From NCBI RefSeq assembly GCF_001426525.1, contig NZ_LMEW01000035.1:62001-126000 (forward strand): a stretch of 64,000 nucleotides of DNA, given 5' to 3'. The position numbers and the translations under genes are program-made. Numbering within the stretch: position 1 is the first letter of the stretch; each line of letters starts with the position of its first letter. Origin of the DNA: Massilia sp. Root133. GTDB taxonomy: Bacteria; Pseudomonadota; Gammaproteobacteria; Burkholderiales; Burkholderiaceae_D. Of the stretch, positions 43,961 to 51,699 are shown piece after piece. Below the pieces are notes generated by a model. It did not search any database and had not been told where the DNA came from. It was given only the letters and a program-made list of their open reading frames with translations.

Positions 43961-44839
43961 ATGTCCCAAATCCAGCGTAAAGGCATCATCCTGGCCGGCG
44001 GTTCCGGCACGCGGCTGTATCCGGTGACCCAGGCCGTCAGCAAGCAGCTGATGCCCGTCTACGACAAGCCGATGATCTACTACCCGCTCAGCACGCTGAT
44101 GCTGAGCGGCATCCGCGACGTGCTCGTCATCAGCACGCCGCAGGACACGCCCCGTTTTGCCGAACTGCTCGGCGACGGCAGCCGCTGGGGCATGAGCATC
44201 CAGTATGCCGTCCAGCCGTCGCCGGACGGCCTGGCCCAGGCCTTCATCATCGGCAAGGATTTCGTGGGTAACGATCCTAGCGCGCTCGTCCTTGGCGACA
44301 ACATCTTTTACGGCCACGACCTTGTAAAACAACTGCACAGCGCCAACGAGCGCACCGACAGCGCCACCGTGTTCGCCTACCACGTGCAGGATCCCGAGCG
44401 CTATGGCGTCGTCGAGTTCGATGCGGACCAGCGTGCCCTGAGCATCGAGGAAAAGCCGAAGGCGCCGAAATCGTCGTATGCCGTGACCGGCCTGTACTTC
44501 TACGACAACGACGTGTGCAATGTGGCGGCCGACATCAAGCCATCGGCGCGCGGCGAACTGGAGATCACCGACGTCAACCGCTGCTACCTCGAGCGCGACA
44601 AGCTGAACGTCGAGATCATGGGCCGCGGCTTTGCCTGGCTCGACACCGGCACGCACGACAGTCTGCTGGAGGCGGCCAGCTTCATTGCGACCTTGCAGAA
44701 GCGGCAGGGCCTGCAGGTGTCATGCCCGGAAGAGATCGCCTACCGCCAGGGCTGGATCGACGCCGCCGCGCTGCAGAAGCTCGCCGCACCGCTGGCCAAG
44801 AACGGCTACGGCAATTATCTTTTGAACCTGTTGAAATAG
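43961..44839 (+). CDS. rmlA: glucose-1-phosphate thymidylyltransferase
   Basis: A 292-residue nucleotidyltransferase that starts rhamnose synthesis from glucose-1-phosphate and dTTP. KGIILAGGSGTRLYPVTQAV is the nucleotide-binding loop, LMPVYDKPMIYYPLSTLMLS and LGDNIFYGHDL are family motifs, and FAWLDTGTHDSLLEA near the C-terminus is an allosteric-site feature. It belongs to the short RmlA form, inhibited by dTDP-rhamnose in characterised members. Confidence 0.95.
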   Translation: MSQIQRKGIILAGGSGTRLYPVTQAVSKQLMPVYDKPMIYYPLSTLMLSGIRDVLVISTPQDTPRFAELLGDGSRWGMSIQYAVQPSPDGLAQAFIIGKDFVGNDPSALVLGDNIFYGHDLVKQLHSANERTDSATVFAYHVQDPERYGVVEFDADQRALSIEEKPKAPKSSYAVTGLYFYDNDVCNVAADIKPSARGELEITDVNRCYLERDKLNVEIMGRGFAWLDTGTHDSLLEAASFIATLQKRQGLQVSCPEEIAYRQGWIDAAALQKLAAPLAKNGYGNYLLNLLK

Positions 44840-44846
44840 TCCGCCC

Positions 44847-45398
44847 ATGCCATATACCGTTACCCCGACCGCCATTCCAGACGTCCTGATGCTGGAGCCG
44901 AAAGTCTTCGGCGACGCGCGCGGCTTCTTTTACGAAAGCTTCAATGCGCGCGACTTCGCCCAGGCCACCGGCGTCGAGGCCCAGTTCGTGCAGGACAACC
45001 ATAGCAAGTCGGCCAAGGGGGTATTACGCGGACTGCATTACCAGATCCAGCATGCCCAGGGCAAGCTGGTGCGGGTGGTGCAGGGCAGGGTGTTCGATGT
45101 CGCGGTCGATCTGCGCAAGTCGTCGCCGACTTTCGGCCGCTGGTTGGGTGTGGAGCTGAGCGCGGACAATCATCGCCAGCTGTGGGTGCCGCCGGGCTTC
45201 GCGCACGGCTTCGTCGTCCTGAGCGAATCCGCGGAATTCCTGTACAAGACGACGGATTACTGGTATCCGGAGCATGAGCGCAGCCTGTCGTGGAACGATC
45301 CGGCCATCGGCATCGACTGGCCCATCGATTTCGCGCCGCAGCTGGCGGCCAAGGACCAGGCCGGGAAACTGCTCGCGCAAGCCGAAGTGTTCGACTGA
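44847..45398 (+). CDS. rmlC: dTDP-4-dehydrorhamnose 3,5-epimerase
   Basis: A 183-residue cupin-like epimerase. The catalytic region GVLRGLHYQIQHAQGKLVRV includes the active-site His, and FARGF-type FAHGFVVLSESAEFLYKTTDYW holds the conserved Tyr and Asp. The gene is the last of the rml operon and is followed by a strong hairpin terminator. Confidence 0.94.
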   Translation: MPYTVTPTAIPDVLMLEPKVFGDARGFFYESFNARDFAQATGVEAQFVQDNHSKSAKGVLRGLHYQIQHAQGKLVRVVQGRVFDVAVDLRKSSPTFGRWLGVELSADNHRQLWVPPGFAHGFVVLSESAEFLYKTTDYWYPEHERSLSWNDPAIGIDWPIDFAPQLAAKDQAGKLLAQAEVFD

Positions 45399-45418
45399 GC
45401 GCGGAAGGACCTGCCAGA

Positions 45419-45446
45419 GAAAACGGCCGCTGTTGCGGCCGTTTTC
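45419..45446. terminator. bidirectional terminator between rmlC and the YjbE-like gene
   Basis: A perfect 12-bp inverted repeat (GAAAACGGCCGC / GCGGCCGTTTTC) with a 4-base loop, T-rich on both sides. It ends the rml transcript on the plus strand and the convergent small secreted-protein gene on the minus strand. Confidence 0.85.
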
Positions 45447-45460
45447 CTTGCAGTGCCCAA

Positions 45461-45484
45461 ACCGGAACGCACACGCGTTCCGGT
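45461..45484 (-). terminator. second hairpin after the YjbE-like gene
   Basis: A perfect 10-bp inverted repeat (ACCGGAACGC / GCGTTCCGGT, 4-base loop) lies 5 bases past the stop at 45490 on the minus strand. It lacks a strong T-run, so it may be a stabilising hairpin before the terminator at 45419-45446. Confidence 0.5.
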
Positions 45485-45489
45485 GAGGA

Positions 45490-45810
45490 TCAGTGGTGCG
45501 TCGTGGTCGAGTGGTTCGTGGTCGAACCGTTGTCCGACGAAGCGACGGCCACGGCGGCGACAGCGGCGCCGATCGCGGCCACGGTGCCGACCGACAGACC
45601 AGCGATCGCGGTCGTGCCCATGAAGCCCGTACCCGTTGCGGCGGTGCCCGCGGTACCGGCAGCGGAGCCGGTGCCTGCGGCGGAGCCCGAAGCGGCGCCA
45701 GTCTGGCCGGTAGCGGCCGTGTTACCCGCGTTGGCGGTAGCGGCTTCTTGAGCCAGGACCTGGGCCGACAGCAGGCTCAGAATAGCGGTCGTGACGAGGA
45801 GTTTCTTCAT
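45490..45810 (-). CDS. small secreted Ala/Gly/Thr-rich protein, YjbE-like
   Basis: A 106-residue exported protein. A Sec signal peptide (MKKLLVTTAILSLLSAQVLA) is followed by a low-complexity Ala/Gly/Thr/Ser segment, a hydrophobic stretch (about 70-90) and a polar Ser/Thr/His tail. This layout and composition recall YjbE of enteric bacteria, which belongs to the yjbEFGH exopolysaccharide operon, and a YjbH-type gene lies 4 kb upstream. The relationship is inferred from composition only. The internal ATG at 45810 is preferred because AAGGAT lies upstream. A strong -10 box sits in a palindrome ahead of it. Confidence 0.7.
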   Translation of the reverse strand: MKKLLVTTAILSLLSAQVLAQEAATANAGNTAATGQTGAASGSAAGTGSAAGTAGTAATGTGFMGTTAIAGLSVGTVAAIGAAVAAVAVASSDNGSTTNHSTTTHH

Positions 45811-45850
45811 TTCGTATCCTTTGTTCAATTAACGGGGCACCTGCGCGTGG

Positions 45851-45888
45851 CAATGTTGCTTGACTCATTATATAGCAAGCTAACATTG
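45851..45888 (-). promoter_or_regulatory. palindrome spanning the -10 box of the YjbE-like gene
   Basis: CAATGTTGCTTG (45851-45862) and CAAGCTAACATTG (45876-45888) form an inverted repeat with one bulged base. The perfect minus-strand -10 box TATAAT (45867-45872) lies in its centre, and no good -35 box is seen 16-18 bases upstream. This looks like an operator or a hairpin in the promoter, so expression is probably controlled by a bound protein. Confidence 0.5.
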
Positions 45889-45967
45889 CTTTGATTCATC
45901 AAATGCCGGTTTTATGGCTAGCTCAGCCGAAAATGTCATCTTTTTTCGACATAAGCAATTTGCAATT

Positions 45968-45997
45968 TTGACAGATAGTGGAACACATTCCTATCAC
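45968..45997 (+). promoter_or_regulatory. candidate promoter upstream of flhB
   Basis: A perfect TTGACA (45968-45973) with a weak -10 (TATCAC, 45992-45997, 18-base spacer). Flagellar class II genes are usually activated by FlhDC, so this may be only a partial match. Confidence 0.35.
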
Positions 45998-46019
45998 TTT
46001 TACCGAGTGTGTTGTGTGT

Positions 46020-46148
46020 TCACATTGGTATGCCCGTAGAAAAATGCACATCGTAAACACGATATGCAGGCTGTTTGCCGTCCTTCTTTTTCTCTAGGTC
46101 TGCGGCAACATCTGGAATAATGCCAGCCTGAACCAAGGTAACGGAGTG
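46020..46148 (-). pseudogene. C-terminal remnant of an unidentified gene
   Basis: On the minus strand about 40 codons ending in TGA at 46020 have good coding character (AGIIPDVAADLEKKKDGKQP, ending FSTGIPM). Upstream of this the frame enters the flhB antisense strand and has no start of its own. It therefore looks like the tail of a gene cut off at the flagellar boundary. The family was not recognised. Confidence 0.4.
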
Positions 46149-46152
46149 CAGG

Positions 46153-47322
46153 ATGGCGGAAGACAGCGACGCGGAACGGACCGAACCAGCATCAGAGAAA
46201 CGACTGAGGCAGGCGCGCGAAGACGGCGACATTCCCCGCTCGCGCGAAGTTGCCACTTTTACCGTTTTGATGACGGCCGGCGCCGGCATGTGGATGCTGG
46301 GCGGCGGGCTCGTCAACACGCTGTCGTCCGTGCTGGAGCGCGGGCTGTCGCTCGACCGCGAGCAGATCTACAACCCGAATGTGCTGGTCGAACGCGTTCT
46401 CGCCGACGTGGTCCGCGTGCTGCTGGCGTGCCTGCCGCTGGCGGGCGCCATCATGCTCATGATGCTGGCGGCGCCCCTGCTGATCGGCGGCTGGAATTTC
46501 AGCGCCAAGGCGTTCACGCCCAATTTCGGCAAGCTCAATCCGATGCGCGGCCTGGGCAACATGGTGTCGACGAATGCCCTCGTCGAGCTGCTGAAGGCCG
46601 TCGCCAAGACGCTGCTCGTCGGCGCGGTCGCGTGGTTCGTCGTGATGAGCCAGAAGGATGCCGTGATCGGCCTCGTCGTCGAACCGTTCGGTACGGCCGC
46701 GCCGCACCTGGGCAGCATCCTCGCCAAGGCATTCCTGACCATGGTCGGCGCGCTGGGCGCCATCGCCATCCTCGACGGTCCGTACCAGATGTGGCATTAC
46801 GCCGACAAGCTCAAGATGACCCGCCAGGAAGTCATCCAGGAATCGAAGGAATCGGACGGCAACCCGCAGATCAAGGGCAAGATCCGCCAGATGCAGCGCG
46901 AGATGGCGCAGAAGCGCATGATGTCCAACGTCCCGACCGCCGACGTGGTCGTGACCAACCCGACCCACTTCGCCGTCGCGCTCAAGTACGCGGACGGGCA
47001 GCGGGGCGCGCCGCGCGTCGTCGCCAAGGGTACCGACGAGGTCGCGGCGAAGATCCGCGAGATCGCGAAGGAAAACAAGGTCGCGCTGCTGGAGGCGCCG
47101 GCCCTGGCGCGTGCGCTGTACAAGCACACGGAAATCGACGACGAGATCCCGGAAGCCCTGTACTCGGCCGTGGCCGAAGTGCTGGCCTATGTCTTCCAGC
47201 TGCGCGCCTACAGCAAGGGCACGCTCGACCAGTATCCGGACCGTCCGAAGAAACTGCCGGTTCCGCCGGAAATGGACCCGTTCAACCCCGCGTCGCAGAA
47301 GCCGGACGAGCCACGTCATTGA
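46153..47322 (+). CDS. flhB: flagellar type III secretion protein FlhB
   Basis: A 389-residue inner-membrane component of the flagellar export gate that switches export specificity from hook to filament subunits. The four hydrophobic segments lie within residues 30-210. The cytoplasmic domain carries the autocleavage site N269-P270-T271-H272 (VVTNPTHFAVALKY), identical in position to Salmonella FlhB. The tail is Pro-rich. Gene order flhB-flhA is as in many betaproteobacteria. Confidence 0.95.
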   Translation: MAEDSDAERTEPASEKRLRQAREDGDIPRSREVATFTVLMTAGAGMWMLGGGLVNTLSSVLERGLSLDREQIYNPNVLVERVLADVVRVLLACLPLAGAIMLMMLAAPLLIGGWNFSAKAFTPNFGKLNPMRGLGNMVSTNALVELLKAVAKTLLVGAVAWFVVMSQKDAVIGLVVEPFGTAAPHLGSILAKAFLTMVGALGAIAILDGPYQMWHYADKLKMTRQEVIQESKESDGNPQIKGKIRQMQREMAQKRMMSNVPTADVVVTNPTHFAVALKYADGQRGAPRVVAKGTDEVAAKIREIAKENKVALLEAPALARALYKHTEIDDEIPEALYSAVAEVLAYVFQLRAYSKGTLDQYPDRPKKLPVPPEMDPFNPASQKPDEPRH

Positions 47323-47408
47323 AATACGGCGGTTTTTCCCGTCTCCTTGCTGCATAGTTTCCGTGGGGCATCAGCAATAATGGCGTATCCCTGAATGATG
47401 GAGTACGC

Positions 47409-49541
47409 ATGAACGGTTTCAGAGTGCCAGCCTGGCTGCAAAAGATCGGTGCCCGCGGCAACGCGCTGGCGGCGCCGATCCTGATCATCCTGCTGCTGGC
47501 AATGATGATCCTGCCGTTGCCGGCATTCGCGCTCGACCTGTTCTTCAGCTTCAACATCGCGATGTCCGTGATCGTGCTGCTGACCGCGTTGTACACGGTC
47601 AAGCCCCTCGATTTCATGGCGTTCCCGGCCGTGCTGCTCGTGACGACCATGCTGCGCCTGTCGCTGAACGTGGCGTCCACGCGCGTCGTGCTGACCGAGG
47701 GCCACACGGGCGGCGCCGCGGCCGGCAAGGTGATCGAGGCATTCGGCCACTTCCTGATCGGCGGCAACTACACGGTCGGTCTCGTCGTCTTCATCATTCT
47801 CACCATCATCAACTTCACGGTCGTGACCAAGGGTGCGGGCCGTATCGCCGAGGTGGGCGCACGCTTCGCCCTGGACGCGATGCCCGGCAAGCAGATGGCG
47901 ATCGACGCCGACCTGAATGCCGGCCTGATCGGCGAAGAGGACGCCAAGCGCCGCCGCTCCGAAGTGTCGATGGAAGCCGAGTTCTACGGCGCCATGGACG
48001 GTGCGTCGAAATACGTGCGCGGCGACGCCGTGGCCGGCATCCTGGTCACCGTGATCAACGTCGTCGGCGGCCTGATCGTCGGCATGGTCCAGCACGACAT
48101 GGCCTTTGGCGACGCCGTCAAGAACTACACGCTGCTGGCCATCGGTGACGGCCTCGTCGCGCAGATTCCGTCGCTGATCATCTCGATCGCGGCCGGTATG
48201 GTCGTTTCGCGCGTGGCCAGCGACAAGGACGTGGGTTCGCAAGTCGTCGGCCAGCTGTTCGCGAAACCGGAAGTGCTGTACATCACGGGCGGCATCATCG
48301 GCGGCATGGGCCTGATCCCGGGCATGCCGAACCTCGTGTTCCTGCTGCTGGGCAGCACGCTGTTCGGTGGCGCCTATCTGCTGGAAAAGCGCCGCAAGAA
48401 CATGCCGCCGGAAGAATTGCAGCGCGCGGGCGGCGGTGCGGGCCCGGCAGGGTCGCCCGGCGGTGGCGCCGCGGCGGCGGCCACCACGCCCGCGGAGCAG
48501 GAGGAGGCGACCTGGCAGGACGTCATGCCGGTCGACACGCTCGGCCTGGAAGTGGGCTACCGCCTGATCCCGCTCGTCGACAAGACGCAGAACGGCGAAC
48601 TGCTGAAGCGCATCAAGGGCATTCGCAAGAAGTTCGCGCAGGAAGTCGGCTTCCTGGCGCCGCCGGTGCACATCCGCGACAACCTGGAGCTGAAACCGTC
48701 GGCCTACCGCATCACGCTGAAGGGCGTCGAAGTGGGCAGCGGCGAGGCGATGAACGGCCAGTACCTGGCGATCAACCCGGGCATGGCGAGCGGTACCCTG
48801 CCGGGCCTCGTGACGACGGACCCCGCGTTCGGCCTGCCGGCCATCTGGATCGACGCCGCGCTGAAGGACGACGCGCAGAGCATGGGTTATACCGTCGTCG
48901 ACGCCGGCACGGTCGTCGCGACGCACCTGAACCACCTGATCACGACGCACGCGTCGGAACTGCTGGGCCGCATGGAAGTGCAGGCGCTGCTCGACCACCT
49001 GGCCAAGGATGCGCCGAAACTGGTCGAAGACCTGGTGCCGAAGGTCGTGTCGCTGTCGACGTTGCAGAAAGTGCTGCAGAACCTGTTGCAGGAAGGCGTG
49101 CATATCCGCGACATGCGCACGATCATCGAGACGCTGTCCGAGCATGCGGGCAGCACGAACGATCCGAACGATTTGACCGCGCTGGTGCGTGTGTCGCTGG
49201 GCCGCGCCATCGTGCAGCAATTGTTCCCGGGCACGAACGAACTGTCCGTGATGACCCTGGACAACCGTCTCGAACGCCTGCTCGTGCAGGCCCTGAACGC
49301 CGGCGGCGACGGCACGGGCATTGAGCCTGGCCTGGCCGACACGATCGTCCAGCAGGCTACCAATGCTGCGCAGCAACAAGAGGCAATGGGACTGACCCCG
49401 GTTCTCCTCGTGCCGGGGCCGCTGCGGACGCTGTTGTCGCGGTTCCTGCGCCGGGCGTTGCCGCAGCTCAAGGTCTTGTCACACTCGGAAATTCCTGAAT
49501 CCAAGACAATTCGTGTCACGAGCCTCGTTGGCGCCAATTGA
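47409..49541 (+). CDS. flhA: flagellar type III secretion protein FlhA
   Basis: A 710-residue inner-membrane export-gate protein. About eight transmembrane segments lie in residues 1-330, including MILPLPAFALDLFFSFNIAM and the FHIPEP-type signature region around MLRLSLNVASTRVVL. The cytoplasmic domain from ~360 binds chaperone-substrate complexes, including FlgN-bound hook-filament junction proteins. An Ala/Gly/Pro linker lies near residues 345-365. It follows flhB by 86 bases. Confidence 0.95.
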   Translation: MNGFRVPAWLQKIGARGNALAAPILIILLLAMMILPLPAFALDLFFSFNIAMSVIVLLTALYTVKPLDFMAFPAVLLVTTMLRLSLNVASTRVVLTEGHTGGAAAGKVIEAFGHFLIGGNYTVGLVVFIILTIINFTVVTKGAGRIAEVGARFALDAMPGKQMAIDADLNAGLIGEEDAKRRRSEVSMEAEFYGAMDGASKYVRGDAVAGILVTVINVVGGLIVGMVQHDMAFGDAVKNYTLLAIGDGLVAQIPSLIISIAAGMVVSRVASDKDVGSQVVGQLFAKPEVLYITGGIIGGMGLIPGMPNLVFLLLGSTLFGGAYLLEKRRKNMPPEELQRAGGGAGPAGSPGGGAAAAATTPAEQEEATWQDVMPVDTLGLEVGYRLIPLVDKTQNGELLKRIKGIRKKFAQEVGFLAPPVHIRDNLELKPSAYRITLKGVEVGSGEAMNGQYLAINPGMASGTLPGLVTTDPAFGLPAIWIDAALKDDAQSMGYTVVDAGTVVATHLNHLITTHASELLGRMEVQALLDHLAKDAPKLVEDLVPKVVSLSTLQKVLQNLLQEGVHIRDMRTIIETLSEHAGSTNDPNDLTALVRVSLGRAIVQQLFPGTNELSVMTLDNRLERLLVQALNAGGDGTGIEPGLADTIVQQATNAAQQQEAMGLTPVLLVPGPLRTLLSRFLRRALPQLKVLSHSEIPESKTIRVTSLVGAN

Positions 49542-49784
49542 TTGGTATAAAGAAATTTGTTGGGAATCTTTCGAGGCCGCAGCGCAACAATCACATCTTC
49601 AATCGTGCCAAAAGTCGATTGGTAGAGTTGATTTATGCTAACATCCTTGCGCTCTAACGCTTAGCACGCTCAAGAAATCAGTCTGAGTAGACCGGTTCTC
49701 CCAGCCGAATCGGTCATGTACCCCTCAATCGTCATTTGCCCAACGCGCTGCAAAGACAGTCTGCGAATGTACAGGAAGTAAAAG

Positions 49785-50939
49785 ATGCCGGAATACCAGT
49801 TTGTATTGCTTGGGTTGACCGCATGGATGGCGAGTTTCGTCATCAGCCAACTCATCGTCCGTTCTCAAAAGTGGCATGGACGCCTGACGCACGACCACGA
49901 CCTGGGCGGCGTGCAAAAGGTCCATACCACTGCCGTGCCGCGTATCGGCGGCCTGGCCGTGATAGGCGGCATCCTGCTCGGCTTCGTGCTTTTCCAGCAG
50001 ATCTTTCCAGGCCAGGTGAGCGCCAGCCGCGCATCGCGCATTTATCTGCTGCTCGGCGCCAGCCTGCCGGCCTTCCTGGCAGGCCTGATCGAGGACTTCA
50101 CCAAGCGCGTGTCGGTCCGCGTGCGTCTTGTCGCCACCGCGCTGAGCGCATTGGTGGCCAGCCTCGCACTGGGGGCCACTGTCGGCGAACTGGACATCTG
50201 GGGCCTGGATGCGCTGCTGACGATCGCGCCGCTGGCGATCGTTGCCACCGCAGTGTTCGTGGCAGGCGGTTCCAACGCCATCAACATCATCGACGGCTTC
50301 AACGGCCTGTCGGGCAGTACGATCATCATCATGTCGATCGGCCTGGCCGCCGTCGGACTGCACGTCGGCGACAGCTTCGTCGCCGTACTCGGTGCGTTGT
50401 GCGCGGGCGCCACGCTGGGCTTCCTGATGCTGAACTATCCGTCCGGGAAAATGTTCCTCGGCGATGGCGGGGCGTATTTCCTCGGTTTCTGGGTGTCGGA
50501 AATGGCGGTCCTGCTGCTGGTGCGTCATCCGGAGCTGAGCGCCTGGCAAATTCTCGCAATCTGCGGTTATCCGATCATCGAAGTGCTGTTCAGCATCTAT
50601 CGCCGCAAGTTCGTCCGCAAGGTCAGCCCGGGCGCGCCGGATGCATTGCACCTGCACGGGCTCGTGTTCCGCCGTCTCGTTTTCAAATATGTGCGCCGTG
50701 ACGCCGCTCGTCCCTGGAAGCGCAACGCGATGGTGCCGTGCTTCATGGCGCCGGCGGTGGCGGCTTGTGTGGCAGTCAGCGTCTGGTTCGGCCAGTCGAC
50801 CCCGGCGGCCGTGGCGATCGTGGTTGCCCAGGTCGTGTTGTATATCGCGGTATATGGCCGTCTCGTGCGTGGACGCTGGACGGTGCGGCGTGGTGACAGG
50901 GCGGAGCAGGCCCTCGACGTTGGCATTGAAGTGCGCTGA
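49785..50939 (+). CDS. WecA/MraY-family undecaprenyl-phosphate glycosyl-1-phosphate transferase
   Basis: A 384-residue membrane enzyme with about 10 transmembrane segments that would start a lipid-linked glycan by transferring a HexNAc-1-phosphate to undecaprenyl phosphate. Family motifs: GGVQKVHTTAVPRIGGLAVI, the Asp pair region SNAINIIDGFNGLSG, FLGDGGAYFLGFW and LHLHGLVFRRL. MraY itself can be excluded by context and by the missing UDP-MurNAc-pentapeptide features. It is an odd guest between flhA and flhF and may initiate the polysaccharide encoded at 20-39 kb, which has no initiating transferase of its own. A terminator follows immediately. Confidence 0.85.
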   Translation: MPEYQFVLLGLTAWMASFVISQLIVRSQKWHGRLTHDHDLGGVQKVHTTAVPRIGGLAVIGGILLGFVLFQQIFPGQVSASRASRIYLLLGASLPAFLAGLIEDFTKRVSVRVRLVATALSALVASLALGATVGELDIWGLDALLTIAPLAIVATAVFVAGGSNAINIIDGFNGLSGSTIIIMSIGLAAVGLHVGDSFVAVLGALCAGATLGFLMLNYPSGKMFLGDGGAYFLGFWVSEMAVLLLVRHPELSAWQILAICGYPIIEVLFSIYRRKFVRKVSPGAPDALHLHGLVFRRLVFKYVRRDAARPWKRNAMVPCFMAPAVAACVAVSVWFGQSTPAAVAIVVAQVVLYIAVYGRLVRGRWTVRRGDRAEQALDVGIEVR

Positions 50940-50964
50940 GAAATCGGTGCTGCCAAATTACAAG

Positions 50965-50999
50965 AACCGCGGTTTCACATCGAGACCGCGGTTTTTTTA
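50965..50999 (+). terminator. intrinsic terminator after the WecA-like gene
   Basis: A 9-bp stem (AACCGCGGT / ACCGCGGTT, 11-base loop) followed by a run of seven T residues. Confidence 0.85.
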
Positions 51000-51013
51000 T
51001 ATCCTGAACAGTG

Positions 51014-51253
51014 TCAGCGAGCCCGTGTCCTGATCCACCAGTCGTTGAACCACATCGCAAACTGGAAGAGCAGACCCGTGGCAAAGAGGAAGTCGGCGGT
51101 TCGCCCGACCTTCAGTGCTGCGGCGAGCACCCCTGCAATGAGAAATACGGTACGCAAGATGGGAATACAGCGGTCCAGCATCTCGCAGAAATGAACGAGG
51201 GCGGCTTCAGCACCGGGGGTACCGGGTTGGCGCTTCGGTATTCTCAGTTTCAT
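51014..51253 (-). CDS. small hypothetical membrane protein
   Basis: A 79-residue frame on the minus strand, convergent with the WecA-like gene. Two hydrophobic segments (about 32-48 and 55-68, with a Trp/Phe-rich FAMWFNDWWIR at the end) suggest a small membrane protein. AAAGG lies upstream of the start. No family was recognised, and a role with the neighbouring transferase is possible but unsupported. Confidence 0.55.
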   Translation of the reverse strand: MKLRIPKRQPGTPGAEAALVHFCEMLDRCIPILRTVFLIAGVLAAALKVGRTADFLFATGLLFQFAMWFNDWWIRTRAR

Positions 51254-51699
51254 CTGTTGGCCTTTCGATGTAAGCCAAGTACACGGTGTTTACGCAGTCT
51301 AGCACGACCATAAAATTCGTTGTTACATTTGAACACAATTTGCGATCAAGACACTGATTCGTTCTGTTCTATTACGCTTGTCATGCCAAAGTTGCCACAA
51401 ATATTAAAAGTTGAACAATTGACTGTTTGAGAATTGTCTCATAGATGACAGATTGTGCCCGTACCGATGATCTTGTTGCTGTGTTCCAATTCTCTCACCA
51501 TTGTATTTACGTGGCAATTAACTTTTCTGGCGATCGGTGCAGGTGTGTCCGCCGCGCCGCATGAATGAAATAAGCGCCTTTCCCCGTCCTTTTCCCGCGA
51601 TGGTTTCCTACCGGCATCGTCAATAATCCTCACTGTGAATGGGCGATTGTGCCCGCATGACCGGATAGCGAACCAAGCCAGCAAGAGCGGAGAACAACG
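51254..51699. other. intergenic region upstream of flhF
   Basis: About 450 bases, AT-rich on the left. No convincing gene on either strand. It must hold the flhF promoter and that of the small minus-strand gene, but I see no clear sigma-70 pair. A loose sigma-28-like match (TCAATAA ... GGCGATTG near 51630-51655) has the wrong spacing. Confidence 0.45.

Larger units (their letters stand above)
45811..46152. other. regulatory region between the YjbE-like gene and flhB
   Basis: Holds, left to right: the leader and promoter of the YjbE-like gene with an inverted repeat, AT-rich sequence with a candidate flhB promoter, and a short coding remnant (46020-46148) on the minus strand. Confidence 0.5.

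Noticed and set aside
49785..50939. The WecA-like gene as MraY
   Set aside because: It lies outside any cell-wall (mur) cluster and its motifs fit the WecA/RfbU-type transferases better.
51629..51660. A sigma-28 promoter upstream of flhF
   Set aside because: The halves TCAATAA and GGCGATTG are only loosely similar to consensus and the spacing is 3 bases too long.
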